NCBI RefSeq assembly: GCF_001704415.2
Contig: NW_017189740.1
Coordinates: 248,001 to 312,000, forward strand
Direction of reading: 5' to 3'
From: Capra hircus
Lineage: Eukaryota > Chordata > Mammalia > Artiodactyla > Bovidae
DNA: 64,000 bases
Part shown: in pieces, positions 22,395 through 34,549 of the stretch
Layout: each line of letters opens with the position of its first letter
Position numbering within the stretch: position 1 is the stretch's first letter
Notes under the pieces: model-generated
Seen by the model: the letters and a program-made list of their open reading frames with translations, nothing else
Database searches by the model: none
Told to the model about the DNA's origin: nothing
Made by a program: the position numbers and the translations under genes

Positions 22395-23000
22395 GAATAA
22401 AAGTGAGTCTTCGCGGAAAGGCTTCCTTTTCTGACCTCGCTAACTTCCTAACTCTGGATCTTCACCTCACCTAATTCTTTAGCCCTATCAAATTTCTCAT
22501 AATCTCATTCTGGAAAGACTGCTGTCATTACCACTACTATCCACCAGAGGTCCTCATCTTTTTTGGCCTAATTGTCGAATGAATCTGTTTATTTAATTGT
22601 TTCCCGAACGCCGGGACGCCAGGCTGACACGAAAAAAACCTTTCAACTCCAAAAGCAAAACAGATGGGTGATAAGCACAGGGAGCAAAGATCCTTCTGAT
22701 ATAGGAGGTTTTAGTGCACAAATGGATAAACTTCTACACCGGGGTCCTAGCGGCCACCAGTTACCCTGTACCTTAGCAGAGCTGTTGATGTCTGGCCTTG
22801 GGCACCTTTGCTTCTGTTCCCAGGGGTTGAGAAATGGTGATCTTGTACAAACGGTTAATAGACAGCTCCTGGAGTTGTGCAGGGCACAGAATTCTTACTC
22901 ATCTTTTAAGACTCAGTTAAGCTGTTATGAAGCTTTTTCCAACTGGCCAGGCAGAGATAGTGACTCTTTTCTTCACGTTGCAAGGGGTGCCTTCAACAGG
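22395..23000. other. Intergenic, unrecognised
   Basis: A 220-codon open frame starts at 22572 but shows no family motif and runs into an L1 tail, so it is not called a gene. Confidence 0.4.
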
Positions 23001-23098
23001 GAGGGGACATATGTATGCCTATGGCTGATTCATGTTGATATATGGCACAAACCAACACAATATTGTAAAGCAATTATCCTCCAATTAAAAATAAATAA
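23001..23098 (+). mobile_element. Bovine-type L1 3' terminus
   Basis: GGGAGGGGACATATGTATGC followed by GTTGATATATGGCA and CAATTATCCTCCAATTAAAA is the same tail as at 42155-42245. Only about 100 bp were inserted. Confidence 0.85.
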
Positions 23099-23609
23099 GA
23101 ATTTAAAAGACAGTCCTCTAGACCAACACTTCCCTCTTATATTGGTATCTTTGCCTCTCATCTCTCTTCCCGGATGGACTGGGAGTTCCTGTAGTCTGGC
23201 AACTGTTTCTGATTCATCTTGTAGCTGTCTGTAACCAGTTCAGAGTCTGCTTTAGAGTGAGAACTCAAAAGATGTCTGTTGAAGGAAGCATCCCGGAAAT
23301 GAACACAGGAAAAAAGTTTTCCGCAGATGGAGTTCCCAGAACACGAGGACTTGGAAGTGGCTATCATATGTATTGGTTAGAAGGCTCAAAGGTGACAGCT
23401 GAGAGAGAAGTCTAAGTGCCACATGTTGGGGAACAAGCTTTGCTCTATGGTTTTTTTTTTTGGGGGGGGTTTCATTTTGATGAAAGGAATCCAGAAGATG
23501 TGTTTCTCTACCCAAACCTCAAAGAATGCATCCTCTTTCCAAGAAGGGATGCTGTAATTCTGTCAGTGGGTGGGATTTAGAGGGAGATGGATTTTAGCTT
23601 AAACTTAGC

Positions 23610-23800
23610 TCTGATGGAGGGAGCATCAGAGTCAGACAGGGACTTGAATCCCAGTTCTGCCAATCACCATCTATATGACTTTGGACAAGTCACAGTCTCT
23701 ATCTGATCCTCTGGCTTTTCACCTGTAAAATTTGAGGATTAAATGGGAGATTAAGTGAGATCAACATGGTAAAACACCTAGAGAAATTATTGACACAATT
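23610..23800 (+). mobile_element. MIR SINE
   Basis: MIR organisation in plus sense: a head with CTTGAATCCCAGTTCTGCCA, core ATGACTTTGGACAAGTCAC, then a GAGGATTAAATG segment. Confidence 0.85.
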
Positions 23801-23831
23801 GTTAGAGTGGATGAAAGCGGTACACTACCCA

Positions 23832-24048
23832 GGGCTTCTCTAGTGGCTCAGTGGTAGAGAATTCGCCACCAGATGCAGGAGACCTGGGTTCCATCCCTGG
23901 GTCAGGAAGATCCCCTGGAGGAGGAAGTGGTAACCCACTCCAGTATTCATTCTTGCTTGGGAAATCCGATTGGCAGAGGAGCTTGGCGGGATACAGTCCA
24001 TGGGGTCACAAAAAAGTTGGACATGACTTGGTGACTGAGTACCAAGCA
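23832..24048 (+). mobile_element. Bov-tA SINE
   Basis: GGGCTTCTCTAGTGGCTCAG head, box B GGTTCCATCC, and the Bov-A body through CATGGGGTCAC. The body is diverged and has a small internal insertion near 23947. Confidence 0.9.
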
Positions 24049-26369
24049 CAACCACATTCATTCAGGGCAAGCAAAAGATGGGATGAGCTCCCCATCACTG
24101 GAAGATGTTCAATGACAGACTACATGACTGCCTCTTAAAAATATTATGGAGAGAATAGTAATGGTTGGACCAGATGAAAAAAACTGAAGTCTTTTCCATT
24201 TATTAGTTTTATAATTCAAAAATTCCCAAGGATTAGAAGTGTAGACATAAAGGTATATACTGAGACCACTCTGCTGATGTAGAGTGCTTATGTCCAGATA
24301 GGGTCTTTTTGGAGCAATTAGCCTAAGTATGTGAGTACATGCTATCCAAGGACTTATGTGTGTGTACAGCAGTGTTCAGGGGAACTGGTACTGTCTCAAA
24401 CTTGAGAGTACATTGCCAGCTGTGATGCCTGCTGCTGCACATCTGGCATCTTGCCCAATAATCAAATAAGCCCCTGAAGCGACTGCATGTTCATTTTATT
24501 CCTTGACTCAGTCAACTGAGGCTTTCCATACTAATCTCTCATTTACTCCTTTGCAGTTTTATCGTAATTGATTCTTGTTTTGGGAGAAGATTTCAGGAGC
24601 TGGTACAAGGAAAGAGTATTTATTGGTTGTCGTCGCTTTTCTGTGTGACTCACCATCTCTCTTTCAATTTAAGCTTCGAAAGAATCTCCGTGATACTTTT
24701 CCCCACAGTGCCCTCCTCAGATCATGGCTCCCACCTCTAGTTCCTGCCTTCTTGCCTGACTTGGACTCTTGCAGTTGTCTTCTAATTGGTTTTCCCCTTC
24801 AGTATTTGCTCCGACTTTAATCCATTCTATATTCAAACCATTTACTATCTGATTGCAACTGACCCTTCTAGCTCCCTCCTCCCACTCCTTCCTGACATGT
24901 GCACCTAGCTCCCATCCAAAGGGGCTACTGGCCTTTCCTTAGGCAACAAACTCCCTTTTGGTGAATATTCAGTTTGCCGACTTCATTTGCCTAAATCCAA
25001 CTTATCTTTTAAACCTAAGACCACATACCTTCCCCCACAAAGCACCCATGAGGGCTCTTACTTTGTGTCCCTGATCACATTGTCCCTTGTATTAGAGCTC
25101 TTTGTGTGTACAGCTTATCCTCCTTAAAAATCTGTAAGCTTCCCTCCTATCATCATTAGCTATATTCTCTCCATATCTCTTCTAATTTCAAAAACACTTT
25201 TTGCCCACTGTGTTTTCTCCCCTGAATCCCTATCTCATTTAACAAATAAACAAATAAGCCCAATCAGGATTTGTGTGGGTTGTACTGAAAAATAATTTAA
25301 TGCCTGACATCCTGAAAGCACAAATTACATAACTCATTTTAGGTGCTAATTGACAATGAGTTAAAAAAGAAAAAAAGCATTCAGGCTAGAAATGATCGAT
25401 TCCACTGAATGTTGCCTAAGTGTTCTTAATTAATCAACAAGGAGCCACATTCGAGCCCATGGCACCCTTTTCTCTCTTTTAGAAAATGTCAAACTCAAGG
25501 GAAAGGTTTGTTAAACTATTTATTTGATTCATTTCTTAGCTTCTGGGCTTGACTATCTTAAGCCTTTGGTTTGTACTTGGGGATTATGGGGTTTTTAAGA
25601 ATTGAGCTATTCTCTAGTTTGCTCTTCAGGAGGTGAACATATTGCATTCATTTAATCCTCTAAATTTACAGAGGATAGAAACCAGAGGTGAGTATGGTAT
25701 TTACTTGAGTACATGAATTTACATAAAACAATGACAGGAACCCATTGCAGTATTTCTGGCAGCTTTCATGTTCCTGATGTTGTTTATGGGAACATTGCCC
25801 ATTACAGTGAATTGGTTTCTTTAGACTTGTTTCTTTCTGGTGGAGCCTATTGAGTTGGGATGGAGCAGGAAGGACCAAGATGCATTTCGGATGAACAGTG
25901 ACCAAGGCTACGCTTCCTAACATCAATACTACTAAAGTGGAAGAAAAGGCTTTTAGGACAGGGTGTGCACATATTCAAGTGTATAACCTTTTCCCACAAG
26001 TTATTAGATCCATGAAAGCTTTTTTGAGAACCTGTAGATGTTACTCAGGAGTCAGCTTTGAAAATTAAGTCAAAGTGACCCTTCTTGTGTTCCATTAAAT
26101 GTAAACATGTTAAGAGAGCTTCTTTCCAATGAAATGCATTATTATGGAACTCTGTTTATGCAGAACTTCACCTTAGGTTCACTTAGGCTTATTAAAATAA
26201 ATGGAAATGCTTGTTCCAGAATGTCTGGAACTTAATTTGCAAAATGTACTCCCAATTCAAGCCCACTGGACAGAAAGGGCCACTCTACTCCAGAGGACTA
26301 ATAATAACAATTTAATCCTTACAACAGCCCTGTAATTTAGCTACTGTTTTTCAGCCAGAAGTGGAGAGG
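24049..26369. other. Intergenic; L2-like remnant about 24700-25250
   Basis: The sequence GACTCTTGCAGTTGTCTTCT, then AACCATTTACTATCTGATTG and TGTCCCTTGTATTAGAGCTC, follows the order of an ancient L2 3' region in plus sense. The rest is unrecognised AT-rich sequence with no gene. Confidence 0.45.
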
Positions 26370-26585
26370 ATATGATGGAGTTGGGCTCTGAAGCCAGATG
26401 TCCTGGGTTTGAATCTCAGCCCAACACTCACCAACTGTGTTATCTTAAGCAAGTTATCTAATTTCTTCGTGCCTCAGTTTCCTCATCTCCAAAGTGGGGA
26501 TAATAGAACTTCCTCACAGGGAAAAAGTGAATGAGTGCATGGAAAATACCTAAAGCAATGGCCAAGCACATGTTCAACATGTCAG
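26370..26585 (+). mobile_element. MIR SINE, near full length
   Basis: Plus-sense MIR with CCTGGGTTTGAATCTCAGCC, AAGCAAGTTATCTAATTTCT, GTGCCTCAGTTTCCTCATCT and the GGGGATAATAGAACTTCCTC segment. Confidence 0.92.
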
Positions 26586-27589
26586 CAGTGGGAGATCTTC
26601 TGGAGTTAGGTGGGATGAAGGGAAGGAGAAATGTGTCTCTGGAGCCAACTAACTATATCCATAGTTCTTAAGATGAGCTATGTGACTCCAGCAGGGGCAG
26701 CAGCATATGTGTAGGGCTGCAGAATGAAGGCCAGGGGAATCGGTGCCTGAGATGTGTCCCAAATGTGTTTGCCCGTCTGAAGCTTCTGGATCTCAGAAGA
26801 AAAAGCCTACATGGACCAGTATCCATGAAGAGTGTGGAACCTCAAGTAAAAAACTAATAAGCTCAGTGAATCAAAGTTCATTTTTAAACTACTCATTTAC
26901 CTCTTAATTTAGATGCGGCAAATTACAAAGCCACTGACCACACATCATAGGTTTTATTTGGGGTCCTGTGACATAGTTGCTGGTTTATCTAGTAGGGTTA
27001 TCAAAAGCCTGAGTCACATAAGACTTATCACATTGCTCTGGAATTTCCAATGATTTCATTTGGTGTTTGTTATATAATTTAAATGTTCCAAATATGATTT
27101 TGTTCAAAATTCCCAATCCATGTTGTACTAACTGATGCTTCACCTTTATTTTCTAGAGGCTCTTTCAGGACAGTTTCTATAGCAGCACTTTAGTGTTTAC
27201 ACCCCCCTGTTAGCAACATCATCTCAGATATCTTTGTGAATATGGCTATAGTTCACAATGAAGCACAAGGACAAAGCACAGGATCTTTTCATTTCTTGTT
27301 TGGTATAATGAGGTGCAGTATACTTTAAAAGACTAAATCCCCTGCTAGAGAGTAAAGGAGAAATTCAGCCCAACACAGTGTTTCTTGGCTTGAATAAGCC
27401 TGGATTCCATGCCCCTCAAATGGAGTTGAATTCCAGTTTTTGACTACTGTAAAGATTGTAACCCCATCCAGCAACACTTGGAAATCAGTGAGAACTCTTA
27501 ATGACACATTAGTACTGAGAAATTCATCAGGCCTCTGAATAGATGGGCTCAAGGTGATAAGATATTCTTTTATCCGTCATTTTCATTTT
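26586..27589. other. Intergenic, nothing recognised
   Basis: AT-rich sequence without recognisable repeats or genes. Confidence 0.4.
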
Positions 27590-28625
27590 TTTTTGAATAG
27601 CAGCTTTTTAAAGATTATTTGACATACCATGCAACTCACTCTTTTAAAGCGTATAATTCAATGGATTTTAGTATATTCAAAGCGTTCTGTAATCATCTCT
27701 CTATTTAGTTACAAGACGTTTTCATCACTCTTAAAGGAGACTCTATACCCATTAATAGTCACTCCTCACTCTTCCTCCCTGCTCCCTGGCCCTTTTAGTA
27801 ACTAAACTGATTTCTGATTCTATGGATTTGTCTATCATAGAAATTTTGTATGAAGAGAATCATACAACATGTATCCTTTGTGACTATTTTTTCAATTAGT
27901 ATGTTTTGAAGGTTCATCCATTTTGTCTCATGTATCTGCTCTTCATTCCTTTTCGGTGCTGAATATTCCATTCTATAGATATACTTCATTTTGTCTCTCC
28001 ATTCATCTATTGATGGACATTTGGGTGGTGTCCATTGTTTGGTTAGTGTGAAAAGTGCTGCTGTGAGTATTAGTGTATACCTTTTCACCTTGTACACACC
28101 TTGTGAAAACATTTTTTAAAAAATTCTTTTAGGTATGCTTAGGAGTGGAGTTGCTGAATTATATGGTAAAACTACATATAACTCATTGAGGATCCACCCT
28201 TGAATTTCTGGGACAAATTCCACTTGGTCATGATTATAGTCCTTTTAATGTGCTGCTGGATTCAGTTTGCTAGGATTTTGTTGAAGATTTTTGCACATAT
28301 GTTCATAAGGGATAGAACATAGTTTTCTTTTCTTGTCTGGCATTGGTATTACGGTAATGCTGACTCATAAAATGAATTAAGAAGTACTTCATACTTTTCT
28401 ATTTTTTTGAAGAGTTAGAAAAAGATTGGTGTTAATTCTTTAAATACTTGGTAGAACTCCCCAGTCAAGCTAATTGGTCCTGGGTGTTTCTTTGTTTTAT
28501 TTACTGGTTCAACCTCTTTACTTCTTACAGGTATGTTCAGATTTTCTATTTATTCTTGAATCAGTTTTGGTAGACTTTGTGTTTTTATGAATTAGTTTCT
28601 CATCTCTTTCATTTATTCTTAGGAT
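27590..28625 (-). mobile_element. Old L1, ORF2 3' half and 3'UTR
   Basis: Antisense L1: ATTCATCTATTGATGGACAT (28002-28021) and GTATGCTTAGGAGTGGAGTTGC-type sequence, then the upstream ORF2 part with GTTTGCTAGGATTTTGTTGA. An apparent internal deletion lies near 28180. Many stops. Confidence 0.85.
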
Positions 28626-29655
28626 GGTATTTATTGAGATTGCTCAATGTGCCAGGCACTGTGCCATTCACAATCAGACACATGCTCTGCTGGTGGGGAA
28701 GTGGAAATTTGTTAGAAATACAGATGATAAAACAAGGGATTCCAACACTGTGTAATGCTGTGATATACCTAAGAGGGTCTCCTAAACCAGGCTTAATTAT
28801 TTAGGAAAGTTTCTCAAGGGTAGCTGGGGCAGGGATGGCTAAAAGTCACTCTTTTATATCTTATTCATCATTCCTGCCCCAATCTATAAACAAGTCTTAT
28901 TTTCAGAGTACAATATTAAATCCAACCATTTTCAAAACCGTTACCTTTTTTACTCTGGTCCAAGTCATCATCATCCTCTTTCAGTTGAACTACTAGAACA
29001 GCCTCTAACTGGCTCCCTTACTTCTGATCTTGCCTCCTGTGGTAAATATCATATATTAGCTCATTTGACTTCATTATAACCCTAATCAAAGCACATCTTA
29101 CTAAATGATAGAGGTTAGAATGCTAAAGCCTATATTTCTTGAAATCCCTCATAGCATACATTCCACTGGTGACCTAGTCTCTGCCAGGCAGATGAAACTG
29201 AATGTAATTTGGAAGGCTGAGTGGGTAGAGTTCATGCTTCTGCATCTGTGATTTCTAGTTTTTGCTAGTGAGCATAGTCTTGGAAGATTTTGCTTCTTTT
29301 GTATGAGCAGTAACAGACCTCTCAAGGTGCAGTTCCTAGTTTTGTGGGCATCAAAAAGACAGGTCATAATGTATCCACTGTATTTAGGAAGAGAATGAGG
29401 CAATATGGCCAAGATTTGTGATGATCTGAGCAGAGATGGCATGGTCCTCGAAGCAGCTACTGGAGCAGTGGCTTCCTGATTCTCCACCTTCCTGATGTGC
29501 CAATTATGTGCTATTAAGTGAAAATGTTCTGAACATTCAACACAGAGTATCAATAAATTATTCTGATTTTTTCAACAACTTTGTTAAATACCCAATTATA
29601 AACCCTTTTAAATGAGTTAAAGTGGTTTGTGCTATCTGTAACATAATTCTACATT
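28626..29655. other. Intergenic with L2/MIR-like remnants
   Basis: GAGATTGCTCAATGTGCCAG with GGCACTGTGCC (about 28640) is MIR- or L2-like. TCAACTACTAGAACAGCCTC-type sequence (about 28985-29040) is L2-like in plus sense. A 134-codon minus frame (29553-29149) has no recognisable motif. Confidence 0.4.
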
Positions 29656-29662
29656 CTACCCT

Positions 29663-29997
29663 TTGTGCTGTGCTGTGCTTAGTTGCTCAGTGGTGTCTGA
29701 CTCTTTGTGACCCCATGGACTATAGCCTGCCATGCTCCTCTGTCCATAGGGATTCTCCAGGCCAGAATACTGGAGTGGGTTGCCATGCCCTCCTCCACAG
29801 GATCTTTCCAACTCAGGGATTGAACCCAGGTCTGATGCATTGCAGGTGGATTCTGTACCATCTGAGCCACCAAGGAAACCCCCAAATACTGGAGTGGCCT
29901 ATCCCTTCTCCAGGGGATTTTCCCAACCCAGGAATCGGACTGGGGTTTCCTGCATTGCAGGTGGATTCTTTACCAGTTGAGCTAGAAGGGAAATCCC
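29663..29997 (-). mobile_element. Bov-tA SINE, dimeric form
   Basis: Antisense Bov-tA with duplicated head region, flanked by TCTACCCT at 29655-29662 and 29998-30005. Confidence 0.92.
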
Positions 29998-30029
29998 TCT
30001 ACCCTCTACAAGGAAGCTAAGGGAAATGT

Positions 30030-30760
30030 TTAAAAAAATGGAACCAGATCTTATCACTTCCTTGCTCAAAACTCCCTGGTGGCTTCTTGTGCTACTTGCA
30101 ACAAAAGTAAAACTCCCAATGTTTTCTTCTACTCTCTCCTGTCTCACTTCACTGAAGCTCTCCTTGCTGTCTTGCTGTTTCTCGAACACACCAAGAACAC
30201 TGCTGCCTCAGGGTCTGGTATTTGCTGTTCCCTTTATCTAGAATGGGGCTTCCCAGGTGGCGCTAGTGGTAAAGAACACTTCTGCCAATGCAGGAGACAT
30301 AAGAGATGTAGGTTCAGTCAATGGGTCAGGAAGATCCCCTGGAGGAGGGCATAGCAACCCACTCCAGTAGTCTTACCTGGAGAATTGCAGTAACAGAGGA
30401 GCCTGGTAGGCTATAGTCCATAGGTTCGCAAAGAGTCACAACTAAAGTGACTGAGCACTTATACCATGTAGAATACTCATCCTCCAGATAGGTACATAGC
30501 TTAAATTTCTATTTCAAGCCAGTCATCTTCTTGAAATCTAACATTAGCCCAACTTCACTCTCTATGACATTGCTTTCTTGATTTTCTGCAGAGCATTCAT
30601 CAATCTTTGAAGTCATCTTGCATATTTGATGTGTGTGTGCATGTGCACACCTGTGTGTGCATCATCTGTCTCTCTTCACTAGAATGTAAGTTACTTGAGG
30701 GTATGGGCATTGTTATGATTGCTTTAGTGGATCCAAGAGAAAAGCAGTGACCCACACACA
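30030..30760 (+). mobile_element. L2 LINE 3' part, split by a Bov-tA
   Basis: ATCACTTCCTTGCTCAAAAC, CTCGAACACACCAAGAACAC, TGCTGTTCCCTTTATCTAGA, then after the SINE TAGAATGTAAGTTACTTGAG. This is the order of the L2 3' region in plus sense. A short TG run lies at 30630-30660. Confidence 0.8.
30246..30465 (+). mobile_element. Bov-tA SINE nested in L2
   Basis: GGGGCTTCCCAGGTGGCGCT head and Bov-A body. L2 continues on both sides, and TAGAAT occurs on both flanks. Confidence 0.9.
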
Positions 30761-30765
30761 TAGAG

Positions 30766-31384
30766 AAAATCGATGGGAATTCAGGAAGAGGAAGAAGAAA
30801 TAGAAGACAATGGATATTTCTGAGCACTGTTGGGATGTTTACTGAGTGTTAAAAAGCAAAGCACTAAATACTGAAAACTCAAATCACCTGAGAAAGGTGG
30901 AAATCTCTGAAAAATATTCTTGCAATTGTGCAATAGAAATTATACATGCAAGGAATGTGAAGAACAGCCAGACCCTATCTGTAATGAGTATCATTACATC
31001 ATTGCCATTCAATTAAAAGGCTTGTTCATGACCTGCTCTGCAGCTCATTTGGGATTTTCTTCTATAAAAGCATGAACTTGGCCCAGTTTGGTCATCTGGA
31101 GAATTGAAAAAAAAAACACCAACATTTGGTTTCATATAATTTTGAGGGACCAAACAAACAAACAAGCAAAAAAACACTTTGCAAGCTTCTGCTGTTTATT
31201 CAGTCCAGCACTAGGCATTCTGGGATGGAAGTAATAAAGAGAAAAACTACAGATCCTACATGCAAAGAAGGAGGGTAGACAAGCTACTGTGCAATAAGAA
31301 TCAAAGAACTGATTAGGAGAGGATTAGCCTGCAGGAATCAGATGGAGTGGTTGCTCTGGAGAAGGAAAAGGCCAGGAGAAAATT
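30766..31384. other. Intergenic, nothing recognised
   Basis: A-rich simple stretch (CAAA units) near 31150-31175. No gene or clear repeat. Confidence 0.4.
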
Positions 31385-31755
31385 ATTTACCTATTTTATA
31401 TATAGTAGTGTTTATATGTCAATTCCAATCTCCCAATTTATCCCTCTCCCTCTTTCCCCCTGGTAACTATAAGGTTGTTTTCTACATCTGTGAGTCTGTT
31501 TCTGTTTTGTAAATAAGTTCATTTGTACTATTTTGTTTAGATTCACATATAAGCGATATCAGGTGATATTTGTCTTTCTGTGTGTGACTTACTTCACCCA
31601 GTATGGCAATCTCTAGGTCCATCTATGTTGCTGTAAGTGGCATTATTTCCTTCTCTTTTACAGCCAAGTAATACTCCATTGTATATATGTACCACATTTT
31701 ATTTGTCTGTTCCTCTGTTGATAAACAGGTGTTTATCCTGGCAGTCTTAAAATAT
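31385..31755 (-). mobile_element. L1 3' end
   Basis: Antisense L1 3'UTR and end of ORF2: ATGGCAATCTCTAGGTCCAT, GCCAAGTAATACTCCATTGT, ATATATGTACCACATTTTAT. Confidence 0.85.
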
Positions 31756-32342
31756 TTCGGCCACCTAATGATGTGACCTAAAAACACAAGAGCAAAAATT
31801 GACATAATTATTAAGAGAAATGACCAATCATAGTTGGATATTTTAATATATCTCTCTTTGTAATTGTTATAACAAGCAGAACAAAAATCAGTAAATATAT
31901 AGAAGATCTGAAAAAAGTGATTAACAAACTTGACTTAACGGAGACATATAGCTAGCTGTATGCATTTACATCTAAATATCTATTTCTATACCTATATCTG
32001 TAATTACATCTCCATCTTCATCTATGCCTATTATCTACCAAGCAATTTGAAAGTACAATTTTTCCCAGAACATGTGTAACATTTACAAAAATTGTCCATA
32101 GCATATCCAGAAAGCAAGTCTCAACAAATTGGAAAGGACTGAAACAACACAGAGCAGGTTCTCTGACCACAGTGGAATTAAGCTAGAGATCAAAACAGGC
32201 ATTAACTAGAAAAATCTCTACATATTTGAAGATAGTAAATTTAAAATAATTCAAGATAAAAGAAGAAATCATAACAGGAATTTGAAAATAATTTGAAGTG
32301 AAAAAAAATGAAAATACCAAATAATAAAATTTGTGAGATACA

Positions 32343-32580
32343 TGGTACTTCCCTAGTGGTCCAGTAGTTATGATGCTGTACTTCCGATGCAGGGGCTGCT
32401 GCTGCTGCTAAGTCGCTTCAGCCGTGTCTGACTCTATGCGACCCCATAGACAGCAGCCCATCAGGCTCCACTGTCCCTGGGATTCTCCAGGCAAGAACAC
32501 TGGAGTGGGTTGCCATTTCCTTGCAAGGGACATGGGTTCAAATCCTGGTAGGGTAACTACCACATGCTACAAGGCCAAAA
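32343..32580 (+). mobile_element. CHR-type SINE interrupted by a Bov-A unit
   Basis: The tRNA-derived head TACTTCCCTAGTGGTCCAGT and the tail GGGTTCAAATCCTGGTAGGG with CACATGCTAC match the cetartiodactyl CHR family. The target-site duplication AAAATTTGTGAGATACA lies at 32326-32342 and about 32581-32596 (with one extra T). It is cut by the Bov-A at 32397-32523. Confidence 0.85.
32397..32523 (-). mobile_element. Bov-A monomer nested in CHR SINE
   Basis: The CTG-repeat start is the antisense of the CAG tail. It continues GTCTGACTCTATGCGACCCC to GGGTTGCCATTTCC. CHR sequence continues on both sides with a short GCAGGG/GCAAGGG repeat. Confidence 0.88.
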
Positions 32581-33150
32581 AATTTTGTGAGATACAGTTA
32601 AAGTAGCATCTTTCAAATAAGAAGGAAGAAAATCTGAAAATTAATGAACTAAGCATTTCCTCCAAGAAGTTAGGACAAAGATAACAATGTTGACTCAAAA
32701 ATATTTAGAAACAAAGATTAAAAATTAAATATTGCAGTGATATTAAAACATGTGAAGTGCCTAGGAACAACTTTAATATAAAATGTGGAAGACTTCCACA
32801 GATAAATTGATAGAACTTTATTAGAAGGCATGAAACAAGTCTGAAACAAATACAGATACCATATTCATGGACTGACAGATTAAATATTATAAATATGTCA
32901 ATACTCTCTAACATTGATAATCCAATACTTTTATAGTAAACATTTTAACAAGTTTTATTTTGTAGAATTTGTCAATCTAACTTTAAAACTTATGTAGAAA
33001 AGCAAAAGCCCAAGAATAATCAAGATATTTCTAAATAGGATAGTGAAAAGATTTGCTCTGCCAAATATCATTATAAAGCTATAATAAGATGGTGAAGTTC
33101 TAGCAGAAGGATAGATGAATATATCAGTTGAACAGAGTAGAGAACCCAGG

Positions 33151-34201
33151 ATATCTCCATTCTGTCATCTGCTCTGAATTATCCCTTCACGTTCAGGCTT
33201 TAACTGTACCCTGGTTATTCACTAAAAACACAGCTTATCCTGAAGTCTTCTCCAGTGAAGACTTTGTTCTCTCATACACCATGTACCTTAAGGCTGGACA
33301 AGAGATAGCTATTCTTCACTCTTATGCTGCTTCTAAGCCAAATTATATCTACCTTTTTGAGGTTCATGCCATTCTTCTGGGTCATCTTCTATGCTTCTTT
33401 GTGCTATCATCTACTGACCTTCTAGTTATTCAGTTGTATCAAGGACTTGGCCATCTGTCTCATGGTCTTACTCTCTGCCCCATCCTACCATCTTCCAGAT
33501 GATGTCAACCTCCACATCGACCACCAAGCAATTTGGCCTTCTCATCTCTAGTGAACACCTCCAGCCCATACTAGCCACGTTCTCCCACAGACCCAGTCTA
33601 GGTTTATTCTTCACCTGAAACTACTTACTCTATTTCTGACAGCATAAATTAAAATATCCCAGATCACAACCTCTTAGTTATTCTCCTAGCTCTCTCATTC
33701 TCCTATTTCCTCTACACTTTTGATCTTCAATCGTATTGAGAGATTTGCTTCTTCATCTCTATCTCCTGATCATCTGTTCTCTCCTTTTTTTCTCATTTCA
33801 TTGATTTGGCTTGGTGAAATCCTCCTCTCTCCTTTCTTTTACTGTTTATATGAAGACTTACTAAGTTGTACATACTTTAACCACCACTTATCCCTATATA
33901 TGAACAACATCTCCTGCACCCCCACCTCCAGTCATGGCTCATAGGCAATCAACTGTTGATTCTGAATTCTATGTATGTCTTAATGTGCCTTCTACTACTT
34001 CCTTCAGCAATCCTTACATAGGTTTGGCTATAATCTATACTGCGTTATTGCCTCTCTTTTATCCTTTCTCTACATTGCTTCCAGAGTGGTACTTCTACAA
34101 CACAAATCACTTCTCTAATTAAAGCCTTCTGATGGCATAATGCAGTCTTACAGATAAGTCCAAACTATTGACTCTGGTATGCAAGTCCCCTCCCTGCCTC
34201 G
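33151..34201. other. Intergenic, L2-like end near 34050-34195
   Basis: A pyrimidine-rich segment of about 1 kb, possibly an old LINE 3'UTR. Only the end (TAATTAAAGCCTTCTGATGG) looks L2-like. The 124-codon open frame at 33128 spans the L1 junction and is not a gene. Confidence 0.35.
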
Positions 34202-34520
34202 TTACTGAGATCAAACCAGTTAATCCTAAAGGATATAAACCCTGAATATTCATTGGAAGGACTGATGCTGAAGCTGAAGCTCCAATACTTTGGCCATTTG
34301 ATTTGAAGAGCCAACTCCTTGAAAAAGACCCTGATGCTGGGAAAGATTAAGGGCAGGAGGAGAAGGGAGTGAGAGAGGATGAGATGGTTGAAAGTCATCA
34401 CTAACTTGATGGACATGAGTTTGAGCCAGCTCTGGGAGATGGTGAATGACAGGGAAGCCTGGCGTGCTGCAATCCATGGCATTACAATGAGTCAGAAACG
34501 ACTGAATGATTGAACATTGG
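34202..34520 (+). mobile_element. BovB 3' end
   Basis: ATCCTAAAGGATATAAACCC to GGAAGCCTGGCGTGCTGCAA and the ACGACTGAATGATTGAAC tail. 5'-truncated. Confidence 0.92.
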
Positions 34521-34549
34521 TTGAGTGAAGAAATGAATTAGTATGGTCT

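Larger units (their letters stand above)
31756..33150 (+). mobile_element. L1 ORF2 segment, opposite orientation to preceding L1 end
   Basis: Sense ORF2 sequence including CTCTGACCACAGTGGAATTA and AATTTGTGAGATACA, continuing to GAGTAGAGAACCCAGG. It is interrupted by a CHR SINE at 32343-32580 with clear duplication of L1 sequence on both sides. Frames are broken. Confidence 0.82.

Noticed and set aside
22572..23234. 220-codon plus-strand open frame
   Set aside because: No recognisable domain, and its 3' part runs through a bovine L1 3' tail (23001-23098). Best explained as chance.
29149..29553. 134-codon minus-strand open frame
   Set aside because: No recognisable domain and it lies among old repeat remnants. 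A protein search with a hit to a known gene would be needed to revive it as a processed pseudogene.
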